The notes below the pieces were generated by a model. It had not been told where the DNA came from. It searched no databases and worked only from the letters and a program-made list of their open reading frames with translations. From NCBI GenBank assembly GCA_009760855.2, contig WPIO01000046.1, forward strand, positions 497,501-559,500: 62,000 bases of DNA, written 5' to 3'. Source of the stretch: Cristatella mucedo. Taxonomy: Eukaryota; Bryozoa; Phylactolaemata; Cristatellidae. This document shows, piece by piece, positions 32,680 through 44,948 of the stretch (positions are counted from its first letter, which is position 1; each line of letters opens with the position of its first letter). Made by a program: the position numbers and the translations under genes.

Positions 32680-33759
32680 TGCTACCCATGCTAGCCTGAT
32701 CGGTCTGTAGTTTCGCTGTGGTCATTAATGCTAAAGCTACGCAGTGCCAAGCGATGAAAGCGAAACAGTAACGAGTCTCGAAAGCTCGAAAGCCTCTCAT
32801 TGGTAGAGAACCGGCAACAAGAAAAATAGGAGCCATCAGCCAAATTACTTCCTTCTTAAGGCAAAGAATGTGCGAGGCTCCGAGGTGCCGAGTCCCGAGG
32901 CCGCTGATGGCTTTCGTTCTCTCAGTATTTTCAAATTATATTACCGCTGGCTCATGGCGGCCGACCTTGCTCGGCCAGGATCTCTTGAATCGTGGCTCGC
33001 GCACGTGACCCACAATGGCTGCCCGTGTGCACAGCCGCTCGAAAGTGAGCAATCGCTTGAAAGTCATCTTCTATCACCATACCACACGTCAGACAAAATC
33101 TCCACGCTGTCCTGGTGGCTCTTTCGTATCGGTGGATTGCAGGGCTTCTCCCCATTCACTGTCGGCATTTTACCTTTCCATCCTCGAACATTTTGTCTCT
33201 AACAGTAAAGCGAGACCTGAGGCCTCGATGGCCCCTTCGAGGTTCTCTTTGGCACTCATGTGGCGTCGTGTTTAGTGAACTTTCGTATATAACTATGCTC
33301 CACTAGGATCGTTTTTCTTTTCACCCGAAAATCTATTTGAAGGATTGACCGAGGTCCAGAATGCTTTAGTACCTTGGTTCCGGCGTGCAGGAGCGCCGGA
33401 GTGAGTGCCTCTGGTGCAGCTCAGCTGCTCAGCCGATTCGAAGTTAGCACCGCAGCTAGCAGCCAATGAGAAGCTTAGCAAGTCATTTCACAAATACTTT
33501 ATCCATTTTCAAGTATTTCTATTTCTATTTATAAAAAGGATAGACATGACTGAAGAGTCTATTCATATTGTAAAATTCCTACCGCATCCACCGAACTCTC
33601 TTGTTTCCTTGATCTACTTCTCGATCCGCCTACAAGCCATGGGCCCATTCTGAGTCGCGACGAAACTCATCTCCCGACGTCATCGACCAAGTCTATTTTC
33701 CCTCCATTATCCCAAACTCACTCCCCTTCTGCTGAGATCACTACCACTTTTTTCGATGC
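32680..33759. other. unannotated stretch
   Basis: Several 60-110 codon frames overlap on both strands; no domain recognised. Confidence 0.3.
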
Positions 33760-34260
33760 CCATCGCAACTAGCACAACAAATTTCCCCTCGGCCTCTGGC
33801 TTTGTCCTGGCATCCCTCTATATATATCAAAGTCCGTTTTCAGGCCATTAAGAAGTCAGCATTAGACCATAAGAATTCTCATATCGCCCACCTAATTACC
33901 ACTTTAGCTGCTCCTATCAAGTGTACTTCAAAGAGTAGTGGCTAAGCTCTCGAACGCTCACTATTAAACCAATTCCACGCTGCGCGTAAAGTCTAGTCGG
34001 GATTGTGAGCTCACCACTCTGCAGAAACAGCACACTCTGCAGAGTGCGTATACCGACTCGGAAAATTTGGCTTAAGCAGAATTTCTCTGCTAGTTATTCT
34101 GCTAGTTCTCGGCTAGATCTCTCGGCGGTATTTCAAACAACAGATTCTAAAATTATTTTTGGACGTCGCTCGTCTCTCCACTCTTGGCACCACTGGAATT
34201 GCCCTGCAATGGCTAAGTTTTCTATACAAGTGGCGAATTTCAGAGCGTACATGTGAATGA
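33760..34260 (+). mobile_element. LINE RT fragment (L2/CR1-like, decayed)
   Basis: Translated blocks with frameshifts: FQAIKKSALDHKNS, then SLLNQFHAARKV, HHSAETA, and LDLSAVFQTTDSKIIFG. These correspond to the early RT blocks of L2/CR1 elements (a KKxxLD block, an HST/AETA block, an LDLSAAFDTxDH block). Neither the YADD block nor the 3' tail is present. Confidence 0.65.
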
Positions 34261-34613
34261 CGACCCGTCATAAGGTCAGCCTTAGGACATATTTTCTAAC
34301 CTAGGCACATGTTCAGGGTAAGGAAAGCAATAGCCAATTCAGCCAGCCATTTACCTGAGTATTGAGTGAAAATCCTAGCGCCTTGCACCCAGCTTGCAGA
34401 GGGCAATTTAAAAATGCTCGGTGCATGCAGAACACGAGCCCAGAACCTTGGTGCGAAGGGTCTTTTTCACATAAACTGCACTCTCCCTGCCGCTGAAGTA
34501 ATTTCCAAGCGTTATCTAAGATTTAATTTCTAAGCAGTCGACACTCATCTCGGCCAGTAACTTGCTCTTTCCCTGTCTTGCAGCACCCCAGATTCTCTCT
34601 ACTCCTTTGCCGC
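34261..34613. other. unannotated stretch
   Basis: Nothing recognised. Confidence 0.35.
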
Positions 34614-34720
34614 TTACAATAATAATAATAATCACGATGCATTTGATATAGCACCCTCAGAGAACTCAATCTCTATCTATGCACTTTAAATTTGCTGCAA
34701 AGGAAACACGATCGTATTGC
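34614..34720 (-). mobile_element. LINE-A 3' end fragment
   Basis: Inverted (ATT)n tail, ATAGCACCCTCAGAGAACTC, TCTCTATCTATGCACTTT, then GCTGCAAAGGAAACACG. Confidence 0.85.
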
Positions 34721-35365
34721 CTACATTCATAAGCAGCAGTGAGAGCTGGCAGCGTATAGTTTAATCACTCCGACGCTTAATAGTGGCTCAGAGACCAATC
34801 CTCATCCAGCAGAATCTTCGTTTGAAAAAGCTTTTCGACTCTAGCCTTGGCGTTTAAAGTGGACACCCTGTAATTCTATTGGTCTTGCATTCACTCAGAA
34901 TGGAAGTGGTGGGAAGACGTTTGGGGTGGGGTGATTAGATCAAGGAGTACAGATCCTAACAAGCTTTTCTAAATTTATCAACTAAATAAAATCACGGAAT
35001 TGTTGAAAATTAGAGCTAATGACTTGAAGACAATAGAAAGCACCGCTCCAATCCTGGCTGTACTATTGCCACCGAGCAGACATGACGCAGGCTCAGTAGT
35101 GAGGTTGCATGACATTTGGTACCTATTGGAAACAGCCTGCTTCGCCCAGCTTTTCCTGCGCCCTGCGGTGATCGTGTCTTTTTTTTATTTCTGCGTGGTT
35201 TGCGTGCTTACCTGTGCGTTAAATGACCAAGTGAAAAAGTGCACTCTATTAACCAAGGCTCCTACTATCTAGTGGCCCTAGGTGCCTTCCTGCGTACTTT
35301 TGCGAGCTGTTCTAAGCATGAAGCCGTGCCAGTCATTAATCCATTATTAATGCTTCTCTTGCATT
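34721..35365. other. unannotated stretch
   Basis: Nothing recognised; the 90-codon frame at 35000-35272 (+) has no domain. Confidence 0.35.
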
Positions 35366-35445
35366 GAGTTTTAAAGTCCAGGATCAAGATTCGGTTCTCT
35401 TAAAGCATTATATACCAACGACTTATTATCATTATTAATGATAAG
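35366..35445 (+). mobile_element. LINE-A-like 3' end (weak)
   Basis: GATTCGGTTCTCTTAAAGC, ATTATATACCAACGACTTAT and TATCATTATTA resemble a diverged stem-loop 3' half plus tail. Confidence 0.35.
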
Positions 35446-36840
35446 CGCGCTGACAGTTGGTTTGTATAATGCGACCGGAACACGATGCGGCTTGCATTTT
35501 GCTATTTTTTGAACGTATCTCGATGGCTACGGGAATACAATCCTGGCCTTAACCCCCGAAGGGGTGTACATCTGGACAGCCGTTCAAGTCGTTCATGCTA
35601 CTTATGCAAAGTAGCGCTGATCTTTCGACACGTTTACCTGTACATGCTCTAGCGTTGCGTCTTTCACGTTGCTTCATGCAGAACAGTATGCATTATTAAC
35701 TAAGCAGCTGAGCAGGCTTCGAAAGGTGGCACTGGATTTTTTACTCGCCGTGAGAATCAGTATCCCGAACAATTGCCTGTTAGGCAGTACTATCTGGGAC
35801 GTCTCTCCGAGCTTACAGTCTAATTCCACCCCATCATCGTTGTAACAGGCAGTCATTCGTGGCGAGGCAATCGATCGGAACAGGGTGCAGCCAGCACAGC
35901 GAGGCGCACGAGGGAAAGCAAAGGAATGAGCGCAGCAGGTGCGCCTCGGTCGTAGGCCGCTGCCAGAGGGCATCGTACGTGAGCCAGGCAGCAGCCGCCG
36001 ACATTTTCTCTCACCGATTATCTGACAGGAGCTATTACGTGAGAGGCGCAATGCCGCGGGCGTTGGTGCACTCAAGTCTCGAGACCTTCTGTTGACATTG
36101 GCATCTCTCAAGAAATGTGAGGCTATGGCACTTAAATAGGCACTAACATCGAGCCTATAGACTCAGGTGGATACGTTTGAAGACCACATGCAAAGACTGG
36201 CCTAGGCCGTGTGCTGGCTTGGGCCTCGATCGCTCGAAAAGCTTAAAGAACAGGCAAAGATCAATGATGCACATTTGTAGTAAGATCATCGCAAGTCAGG
36301 GACACTTTTATGCTGCTGTTCTCCCTGAGGGGTACCCAGAAACCAAGTTGTGGTGAGGTATGGGTTAGCATGATCAAACGTGGTCAAGCTCGAAGAGACT
36401 CTGTCCGCATCCGGAGTTATGCTTCGCTTGCTGAGGTAGATAATCGTGGTGGCGCCAGTGCCGCTAAGTACAGTGCTATCGAGGTGTCCGAATGAGTAGC
36501 TGTCGTTGTATGAAGGCTAACACGACTCGAAAAGACCTCTCTTGTCTACACTCGAAGAGTGCTCGATTTATTACCGCTTCTCATCGTTCCAGAAGCTCAG
36601 ACTCGTGGAAGCGCTTCGTGGAAGCGTGAAAAAGAATGGTCGCGGAAGAGCAAATCGTAACAGCAGCATGAACTTGTTTCTTTTTACATCTATCCAGTTC
36701 CATGGCTAAGGTCCAGTCAAGCACACACGGCCTTCTGGGGCGTAGTGCTTCAAGATGCGAGCTTGTCGGACGTTTTGATCTTGAGCTGAAGCTTTTCTGG
36801 TTGGTTCGCCCAAGCCTTCGGTGATCCAAGACTTAAAATC

Positions 36841-36844
<4 letters not shown>
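35446..36844. other. unannotated stretch
   Basis: The minus ORF 35674-36111 (145 codons) and the plus ORF 35859-36095 overlap. No domain in either. Confidence 0.3.

Positions 36845-36912
<68 letters not shown>
36845..36912. repeat. (GA)n microsatellite
   Basis: Uninterrupted GA dinucleotides. Confidence 0.97.
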
Positions 36913-36914
<2 letters not shown>

Positions 36915-38605
36915 GCTCAACACGCCGCCTCGCCTGATCTTGTGCTGTTTATTGGTATAAAATTCGCTCGGCTTCAAGTACCCTATCGGATCTTACCTGA
37001 AAAGCCTGCTCAGCAATGCATGCCCAGCTCTCTGCTCAATTAAGATCCATAGCTACAAGTAAAATCTGTGAATAGCTGCCGTTTCTTGGGGATCGGCTAA
37101 CCTGTGAGGAAAGGTTAATACTTTGATGGCCAAAGCATTTGGTGCTCTTTGAGAGGCAGCATCGGCCGGTTCTCTTTCGCCCACCTCGATCAGTAGCGGA
37201 CATGAATGCAACTCTTGGGTATTCGTCAAAATTATGGATGGTCAAAAGGCTGCTCTCTCTGGTGAGAGGCCATCTTCAGCTCTTACGACCGACGAGGGGC
37301 GTGCTTTTTTATTGAAGGAAAGCGCCCTGACAGCCCTGAGACATTTGCTCTCTGCGTATAAGTCTGGCTGCTAACTTTACCCCAGTTACCACTCTGGTCT
37401 CAGCGTAATATCTATACCTTCGAGAATTCTAATTGCTGTCTGTATGAATATTATGCCTAGGTAGTCGTCAGTACTATGAGAGGGCCTAAATACTTCATTA
37501 ACCAGCATTAATAGCAATTAGAACCTATTTATTTTACCAGATCAGCAGAACTATACCTATCTCAATGGCTTAGAAAAGATGGCAACAGATTAGCGTGCCG
37601 GTGCTAGCTCAGAATCCTACCAAACAAAAATTAGGTCAATGTAGTCTTCGAGTCACTTGAGTGCAACCAAAAAGTCGCCAGACAATCGCAGAAGCATTGC
37701 ATTGCACTATTACCAGCCGCTTTCAGGATCACCTGAAAGCCATGTAGGCTGTGCTTTAGACTGATATTCAGAGAAATAGAAAGAATCTTGCGACGCTAGA
37801 ATGTGAATTAGACCGAAGCAGCTAGCACGAGTTATCTTGTGCACATAGCGTGCAAAGCAGCGAAAGGTTTTTGGGAAAGCTCGCTACCTGGCACTGGGTA
37901 CTCTCAGCTCAGCCACGATTATAAAAGCCAGAAAAGTATTCGCTCTAATTACGCGAGGCGAACAAAAAAGGTTAGCAAGTAAACATTGCCCGTTCATAAG
38001 AGTACTCAAATCACATTGTCTGCCGAGTGTGCACCTATTTCAGGCAAAACTGGTAAGTAAAGCGATATGGTAAAGCTCACAAAAGCACGAGCTGAAAAAT
38101 ATTGGCGACGTACATTGCCTGAGGCATGCACTCTGATCCAGAGAAATGAAGTAATGCTCAGTAACCACTTGAAGTAGCCAGCGGTCTAACGTCTCAGAGT
38201 ATTAATGGGCAGACTGTTGCTGCTATACCTACAGATACTTCAGAGTGTCCTCTGAGGTTTTATCTAGTGCCAGTGGGAACGCAATGCATGGAAATTCTCG
38301 ATAAAAGAGAATTCAACTGCCCAATTTATATGGATTCGTGGTCAAATCAATCGCATTGGTTGCAGTTTTTAAAGTACAGAACTCGGACCAGTTATATCAA
38401 TGGCAGTACAAGGATGTAGCCAGGATTAAACCAAGGAGGGAATGAGACATTGACGTGTCAGAGGAAGCATCAATCTCGTAGCTACTGTTGGCCACTACTT
38501 AAGAAAGCAGCTCTTGACAAGGAGAACTGAAGCAACTTTGCTCAGTCTCCCTTTACTACCGTTCCTATTAAAAAATAAATATGGAACTACATCCATGCTA
38601 CACAC
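36913..38605. other. long unannotated stretch
   Basis: No open frame of note, no repeat family member and no CpG-rich tract. Plain intergenic or intronic sequence as far as I can see. Confidence 0.45.
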
Positions 38606-38795
38606 TAATTAAACTGCTCTCCTGACTCAGCTATGCCTCTCACTTTCTCTTTGTTACGAGAGATTAAATCTGCTGTCTGCCGAATGGGTACCGAAAGTCA
38701 CTTGGGCTGTGAATGAGCTATACAAAACTGTCCTGTGGAACACCAACACAGTCTTTGTGGAGTTAAGACGGAGATACATTACATTGCATACAGTG
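38606..38795 (+). mobile_element. LINE-B 3' fragment
   Basis: CTGCTCTCCTGACTCAGCTA, TTTCTCTTTGTTACGAGAGA, then GGAGTTAAGACGGAGATAC and a TACATT tail. It parallels the 12-kb LINE-B 3' region with several indels. Confidence 0.85.
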
Positions 38796-38834
38796 AGTAG
38801 TGTTAGACCGTTTTAACTCGTTCGTCGAAACCGC

Positions 38835-40262
38835 AAACCTAGCAAGTAAGTTCCAGACTGGTTTTAGAGTTTATCACTCCATAGATTGTTTCGGGTGTAT
38901 AATGCCCTTTCCAGGACTGCAGACTTAGATAAAGTCTCTCTGCTTTGTTTTGCTTGATCTTTCGGCATTATTTGCTGCTATTAATAAGCAAGTTCTTCTC
39001 GAGTGCCTCTCATCTCGCCCGGGCATCACTGGCATTGAACTGGTAAGGTTTAAATCCTATCTCAGCAGAAGACTCCAGAGTGTTGATGTAAGCGGGCAAA
39101 GATAATCCAACGAGCCACTAAAGCAGTACTGGGTACCGCACAGCGCTGTGCTCGGTTCGCTTCTTTTCTCATTTTATGCAGTCCCTCTTGCTGATCTGAT
39201 TGCCAGGCACACTATAAGCTTTCATTCATATGCAGCTGGCACGCACGTGTATCTATACTTTGATCGTTGGCCACTCATCTAGTATGTCAAACTCTCTCAA
39301 CTCTCTTGCTGCACGTTTTGCTGAAATTTACACTTGGGTGGCAACACAATTTCTGAAATTAAATGACAAAACCAACTTACTAGCTACAAGCAAACCAAGT
39401 GTGACTCCGATGTTGGAAGGCTTAGCGCTCGAAATCGGCTCAAAGCGGGCACATCTTCAGTAGCTTCTGCACGATATCTAGGTGTCCTGCTCCAAAGTAA
39501 TCTGTCACTAGACGACCGCATTAGCTCCACAGTCAAATCTTCCTACTTTCAGGTACCAGTGCTACAATTCGGGCCTGCCTAGGCAGAGATAATAAATCAA
39601 AATTGGTCCATGCATATGTGACATCCCGTCTTGACACCTAAGACTCGCAGCGTGCTGGTCTACCGGCCTGTCCAATAAGACGCTTACAGTCGGTGCAAAA
39701 ATTTGCAGCTAGGCTTTTCTGTCGCCAGCCTCCCAGTCACCACATCAAACCACTTCTCCCCGACCTGCGCTGGCTTTCAATCAAGTAGCGCATTGACTTC
39801 AAGGTTCTGTCACTTACTTTTATGTTCCTTCATTCTCTGGTTGCAGCCTACCAATCAGAACTACTACCTCACCATGCTAGGCATAGTAACATCCGCTTTT
39901 CTGACTCATATCGTTTGGCTAACCCATGGACGAACCTACTATTCTTTGAAGACCCGGCCTCTAGTTCGTATGCTTCCAAAACGTGGAATTCCAGGAAGAC
40001 ATCTTGACATCTCCTATCTAGACGACATTTAAAAAGAGGCTAAAATACACTTGTTTTGACAGAATTTGACGGATCCTTGTGATTTGCACTTCATCTCCTT
40101 ATGCGTGTCGACACTGTGCATTCTACCACTAACCAAATTTCATGTTTGCACAGTGCATATTTATCACTAACCATATAATAATACTTCCTTAACAGTATGC
40201 ATGTAAAGTACCTAGAAAGAGATTAGGTTCACTGAGGGTGCTGTACAAATGTATTATTATTA
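38835..40262 (+). mobile_element. LINE-A, longest copy in the window
   Basis: Begins in the RT domain (KFQTGFRVYHSID block) and runs through decayed LDLS and GITGIEL blocks, FLKLNDKTNLLATSK, and a region matching SRLDxCNSLL (39628-39660). The HWLP-type block, 3' UTR, stem-loop (AGTACCTAGAAAGAGATTAG, GTTCACTGAGGGTGCTGTAC) and ATT tail follow. Frequent stops and frameshifts make it a pseudogene. It starts 40 bases after a LINE-B fragment. Confidence 0.85.
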
Positions 40263-40988
40263 TTCTTTTTTTCAGACATAAGATTTAAATAACAACTCCT
40301 GCAGTTTAGCCTGTACTCAGTTTTCACCCCGTAAGTATAAAGCTCTTATTTATATATACCAATACGTTTATATGTGTTTGCACTCTGACCAGAGCTAAAC
40401 TTCCATTGAATACCTGTTGATCAACGGACCGCCGACCGACCAGTGGATGCATCAAGACGCTCTGGATTTTAAAGTATCGGTGCAATTGCACTTGTGGCGA
40501 GAAATTCCGAAGCTAACAGGGTTATTTGGAATGGACGCTTTAATGTCAGTACTTGCACTGAGTAGTTTTCGTACGCCATTTCGCCAAGCCACCATTTGTC
40601 GTAACGTGGAAGGAAAATCGCTAGGCTGAAGCGCACCGAGTTGAAGTCACCTGCGGTCCTCGCGTGTTTTTTAACGTCGACAACAGACGAAGGGACTATG
40701 GTAGAGACCGTAGGGCGTATACATTTCTTTTCAGCGGGCTCAACACGTCCCTCTAGGTGACACTAACACGAAGACTCCGGATGATAACGCGTGAGGGAAA
40801 TTTAATGTAAAGTACAAATGCAGCCTCGTGAGGGTGACGCAATTCTTCAATGTCAATTCACTATAAACTTAGATTCTTAAAACGCATTGAGTGGGAGAGA
40901 GATAGGAAATGGAAGAGAGACAAAAATAAGAAAAAGAGAGACAGGTAAGGAGAGCGAAAATAGCACGGAAGTGAGAAGGAATGAGAAG
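40263..40988. other. unannotated stretch
   Basis: The + ORF 40417-40629 (70 codons) is non-repetitive but without recognised domain. Confidence 0.3.
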
Positions 40989-41021
40989 TATGTATGTATG
41001 TATGTATGTATTTATGTATCT
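40989..41021. repeat. (TATG)n microsatellite
   Basis: TATG repeats directly adjoining the inverted 3' end of a LINE-B copy, so probably an expansion of the LINE-B TACAT-type tail. Confidence 0.9.
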
Positions 41022-41290
41022 CCCTCTGTAACTCCGCAAAGTCATAAAGACTATGTGGGTGTTACGCAGGAGAGTTTTGTATAGCGCACTCACAGCCTAA
41101 ACGGCTTTCGGTACACATTCGGTAGCCAACAGACTTCGTCTCACGCAACAAAGAGAAAGTGGTAAGCAAAGCAGAGTCAGGAGAGCAGTTGAGGTATTGA
41201 GTAATGGAAATAGCAGCTCAAGACCGCTGAAAAGTATGAGCCATAGTCGGCAGCAGAACAGTAGATGTCGTTGCGTAAGAAGATGGAAAG
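41022..41290 (-). mobile_element. LINE-B 3' fragment
   Basis: Reverse complement of the LINE-B 3' region: CAAAGTCATAAAGACTATG, GAGAGTTTTGTATAGCGCAC, CACGCAACAAAGAGAAAGTG, GTCGTTGCGTAAGAAG. Close to the 17.1-kb copy. Confidence 0.9.
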
Positions 41291-41381
41291 TAAAAAAGAC
41301 GAGGCAGGCAGAGACAGATAGAGACGGTAAAAGACAGAGGTGCAGAGAAAGACAGAGAGACAGGGAGAGAAAGGGAAAATA

Positions 41382-41438
41382 AAGAGAGAGAGAGAGAGAG
41401 ACAATGAGAGGAAGAGAGAGAGAGAGAGAGAGAGAGAC

Positions 41439-41525
<87 letters not shown>

Positions 41526-41527
41526 AT

Positions 41528-41558
<31 letters not shown>

Positions 41559-41559
41559 A
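41382..41559. repeat. (GA)n microsatellite with GACAATGA interruptions
   Basis: Long GA tracts separated three times by the same ACAATGAGAG interruption. This implies internal block duplication. Confidence 0.95.
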
Positions 41560-42130
41560 GCATAGTCAGAGCGCTTAATAATGCGTGACGGTTGTTACAG
41601 GGAAAAATATTGAGCGTTTCTTTGCTAGGCTCCGATTAAGATTAAGATTGACAAGATTTTATATTTTGTGAAACAAAGCGTGATTTTTAATCTTCCGCAT
41701 GAGAAAACTAAGATCGATGTCTGTCCTGCAGTAAGCAATTTCTCTGAGGTCATTAGCCGATCTCGCTTGCCATGGTCTCTGTGAAATTTAATTATTCTCC
41801 AATAATCAAAGGTAATGGTAGATAGCCTTATCAGGATCATGTCAAAGTTTTAATGGTGCAAAATTGCATTCCTAAAGCACCACTGGACCATAAATCCGAG
41901 TTGACACGATTTTTCCGAGCTCGAGGCAAAATCTCGTTTCCTGCTTTCAGTCAGTCGGTAGACTGCCTTCGGCTGTTCTGTGCAGTCGAATTTTTGCGTT
42001 CAACTGAAGGTAAGCGTTGAGTGCAGCCAGATGCATGAACTGCATCTGAGAAAAACTAGTCCTTGCTAAATCACGGAGCCTTAATTCCAAGGAGCTACGC
42101 AGGTGCCACAGAGAAAAGGAGTGTCAAGAT
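41560..42130. other. unannotated stretch
   Basis: Nothing recognised. Confidence 0.35.
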
Positions 42131-42232
42131 AGAGGGAGAGAGAGACAGACAAAGAAATGGAGAGAGAGACAGATAGAGACAGAGAGAGACAGAAAGACAG
42201 AGAGACAGAGAGACAGAGAGAGACAGACAGAC

Positions 42233-42303
<71 letters not shown>

Positions 42304-42411
42304 TAAAAAGAGAGAGAGACAGGAAGAGAAGGAGAAAGAGACAGGGAGACAAAGAGAAGCAGCGAGAGAGACACAGAGAGAGGGAGAGACACAGAGAGGA
42401 AGAGAGAGACA
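42131..42411. repeat. (GA)n/(CAGA)n compound microsatellite
   Basis: GA dinucleotides mixed with CAGA units, densest pure GA at about 42237-42299. Confidence 0.95.
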
Positions 42412-42412
42412 C

Positions 42413-42499
42413 GCACACGCACACACACATACTCACGCTCACATACACACGCTCACAAACACACGCACACACACACACGCACACACACACACACACACG

Positions 42500-42542
<43 letters not shown>

Positions 42543-42618
42543 ACAGAGAGCAATACACACAGACACGCACACACACGCAAACACGTACACGCGAACGCAC
42601 ACACGCACACACACACAG
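42413..42618. repeat. (CA)n microsatellite with CG variants
   Basis: CA dinucleotides with CACG units, directly joined to the GA tract. Confidence 0.95.
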
Positions 42619-42625
42619 ATACAGA

Positions 42626-43884
42626 CGCACTCACAATGCGAGGGCATATAAGGTTTAGGCAATCAATGGCAGTGAGAATGAGTAAGAAATACTTTAATGT
42701 CGCTGAAGAGTTCCCTGCTTGCCTGACATCTAAATTCATAAATATTTTAATAAATTTGCCAGGCTCAACCAGGATATCAGCTTCAAGTTAAAAAACTGAG
42801 TAAATTAAGATAAAGCTTAAAGAGAGAAAAATTGCCGCGAAATCCGCATATTTTTAGCATCCATATTTATGTACTGTACACGTAAAGATTTCAATTGTTT
42901 CGCAAGTGCAAAGTGTTAAGGTGGCTCACATGGTCCGTTCTAACGAAGCAGTCGCAGTCAATCATGTGACCACCGTTGCAACCTATGCCCTCGCGGCGCT
43001 TCCACGTCGTCGTCGCTCAATGCAGCGTCTGGGCTCGGCGGGTGAGTCAACGCGTCAACGGCGAGTCAACGGCTTGTCAAAGATTGAAGCTCCCGCACTT
43101 CGCTCGACGGACGCGCGCGGCAGTAGAAGAACCTGCCGCAGCCGTCGCGTACCAAGCTGCTGCGCTCCTCCGGAAAAAGTGCTCCTGTCAGCAGAGACGC
43201 TCAGTAAAGCAGATGAAATCGGGATTCGTCAGCGAGGCTAGCTGAGATAAAGAGTGGGCGTTTCGAAAAAATTGACTATGGCTACGCTGCACAGCTGTGC
43301 TGCGCGGAGAGAAGCGCGCGCGATAGAAAGAAGCGCGAACGCTGCTGACGCGACGCGGCGACGCCCGCGGTGTGCGTCTCGGTGCTGCTGCATTCCTCGT
43401 CGCTTCGAGCGTGCGACGTCGGTGTCTGCAGTGCTGAAGCGGCACTGCGGCGGCTCGCTGTCAATCGAAGCGAGTCAGTAGATAGCGGAGTGCGAAATTC
43501 AGCAGCTAACCCGCTATGAAAAGAACGCTCTCTGGCAATGCAGCATCGAGCTAGCTCGTCAGGTCATGGTCATTTGCAGCGACCGCCCGGGAACGACTTG
43601 GCGGCAGTATGGCGTCGGTAGCGCGAAAGCGGCGCCAAACTAACGAGCGTTACATCTTACGGCCACGTGACCGGATGCTGATGAAAATTACCTCCCACAA
43701 AAGATGGCTGGCGCATCGGAGGCACGGAGCGCCGACTGCTTGCATGCAGGTGCACGGGCGATAATCTAACGGAAGAGAAGTAAATATTGGCCAGACGCCA
43801 CGCTACACCCATTCAAAACGCTCGCACTTTAACCGTAGTGCTCTTGTCAAAGCTGTGCAGTTTTCTGACTCGAATCCCGCCTCC
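42626..43884. other. unannotated, CpG-rich centre
   Basis: Positions 42990-43480 are CpG-rich with overlapping open frames on both strands (42906-43241 +, 43188-43445 -). No domain recognised. The CpG-rich part could be a promoter-type tract. Confidence 0.3.
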
Positions 43885-44106
43885 TCAAAATATCCTACTC
43901 TTTAAAAGAAGCTAAAAGCGCCACACCTCTTCCTTGCTACATTTACTGGTTCCGTGCGAATTGTCACGCGAGTCCTTATGCGTGCATGCGCTGTGCACGC
44001 TGCCACTAGCCGTGTTGACATGCTTCCTTTGCAGCATATGTAAAGTGACTGAAACGAGATTTAGTTCTCCGAGGGGGGCTACATAAATGTACATTTGCTA
44101 TTATTA
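43885..44106 (+). mobile_element. LINE-A 3' fragment
   Basis: CTTTAAAAGAAGCTAAAAGC, CTTATGCGTGCATGCGCTGT, a shortened 3' UTR, AAAGTGACTGAAACGAGATT, GTTCTCCGAGGGGGGCTAC and an ATT-type tail. Confidence 0.8.
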
Positions 44107-44629
44107 GCAGTGTAAACGTGCAGCCCTCTGACCAAATATGAATTTAATTAAACATGGACTGCGTCGCTGTTTCGGCATCCAAAATTGCATGCGCCAGTCG
44201 ATAAATCTGGTCTCTGCATTGCTGCTGTCCGCTGCTGCAAACTTGACTTCTCTGCATTTCTGGTTGACGGACCTACCGACCTCCACCTGCAGGCAATGTC
44301 ACAACGCGACACTATTTAAAGTCCTAGATGAGTTTACACTTTCGAATAAACGACACTTCCGTTTTCGCAGACGCCATTTGGTTCGTAGCTGACATAAAAA
44401 ACCAAAGAATAATATGCGAAAGTTTTAAAGGCCACCAAAATCTCGGAAATACCTCTCCACCGCCCGCCCTCCCGAGAATTTGAGAATTATTGTAATATTC
44501 AAAATAATAAGTATTTCTAAGAAGCCTAAGAGTACCAAACTGCTATGCAGGCACTTTAATGCTCGCTGTAAGAGAAGCCATAACCAGAGGTTAAGGACAA
44601 GCAAAATATGTACATTTATATATAAATAT
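44107..44629. other. unannotated stretch
   Basis: Nothing recognised. The + ORF 44138-44392 (84 codons) has no domain. Confidence 0.3.
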
Positions 44630-44727
44630 AATTTATTTGTATAGCTCCCTAAGATAAATTAATCTCTTTTCAAGTGCTTCACATATGCCGCAGGGATCGA
44701 GCCCAAGACCTCGGCCAGACCTAGGTA
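44630..44727 (-). mobile_element. SINE-2, 3' part (interrupted by SINE-1)
   Basis: Inverted tail TTTGTATAGCTCCCTAAG, CAAGTGCTTCACATATGCC, GGGATCGAGCCCAAGACC. Stops at TAGGTA (44722-44727), where SINE-1 begins. Confidence 0.85.
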
Positions 44728-44902
44728 AGCCGTGATGGCACACTAGGTAAGGTGGTTGCTTTCACGACCTCGGTCCCGAGGTCGTGGGTTTGATTCCTGC
44801 GGTGGGCGATTCTTTATCGCCACTGCAAGCGGTGGTGATAGCCGTAAAGGCTCTTCTGTCGCTATACAAAAAAGGCTGTTTAATCAGCTAGGATTTTTTT
44901 TT
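44728..44902 (+). mobile_element. SINE-1, nested in SINE-2
   Basis: Head with hairpin CACGACCTCG/CGAGGTCGTG and B box GGTTTGATTCC. The body has TTATCGCCACTGCAAGCGG, GGCTCTTCTGTCGCTATAC and GGCTGTTTAATCAG, ending in a run of T. It is flanked by TAGGTA at 44722-44727 and 44903-44908, a 6-bp target site duplication. The surrounding SINE-2 resumes after it. Confidence 0.9.
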
Positions 44903-44948
44903 TAGGTAGGAGTGAACACCTTAACCACTGGGCCAAACCAGCTGAAAA
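44903..44948 (-). mobile_element. SINE-2, 5' part (interrupted by SINE-1)
   Basis: AACACCTTAACCACTGGGCC then AAACCAGCT is the inverted A-box region of SINE-2, matching 47865-47884 and 50708-50735. Together with 44630-44727 it makes one element. Confidence 0.85.

Noticed and set aside
42095-42739. 214-codon minus-strand ORF with Cys/Val and Ser/Leu repeats
   Set aside because: A translation of CA and GA microsatellites, not a gene.
43840-43880. B-box-like GACTCGAATCCCGCC next to a LINE-A fragment
   Set aside because: Too short and without an A box; it may be chance.
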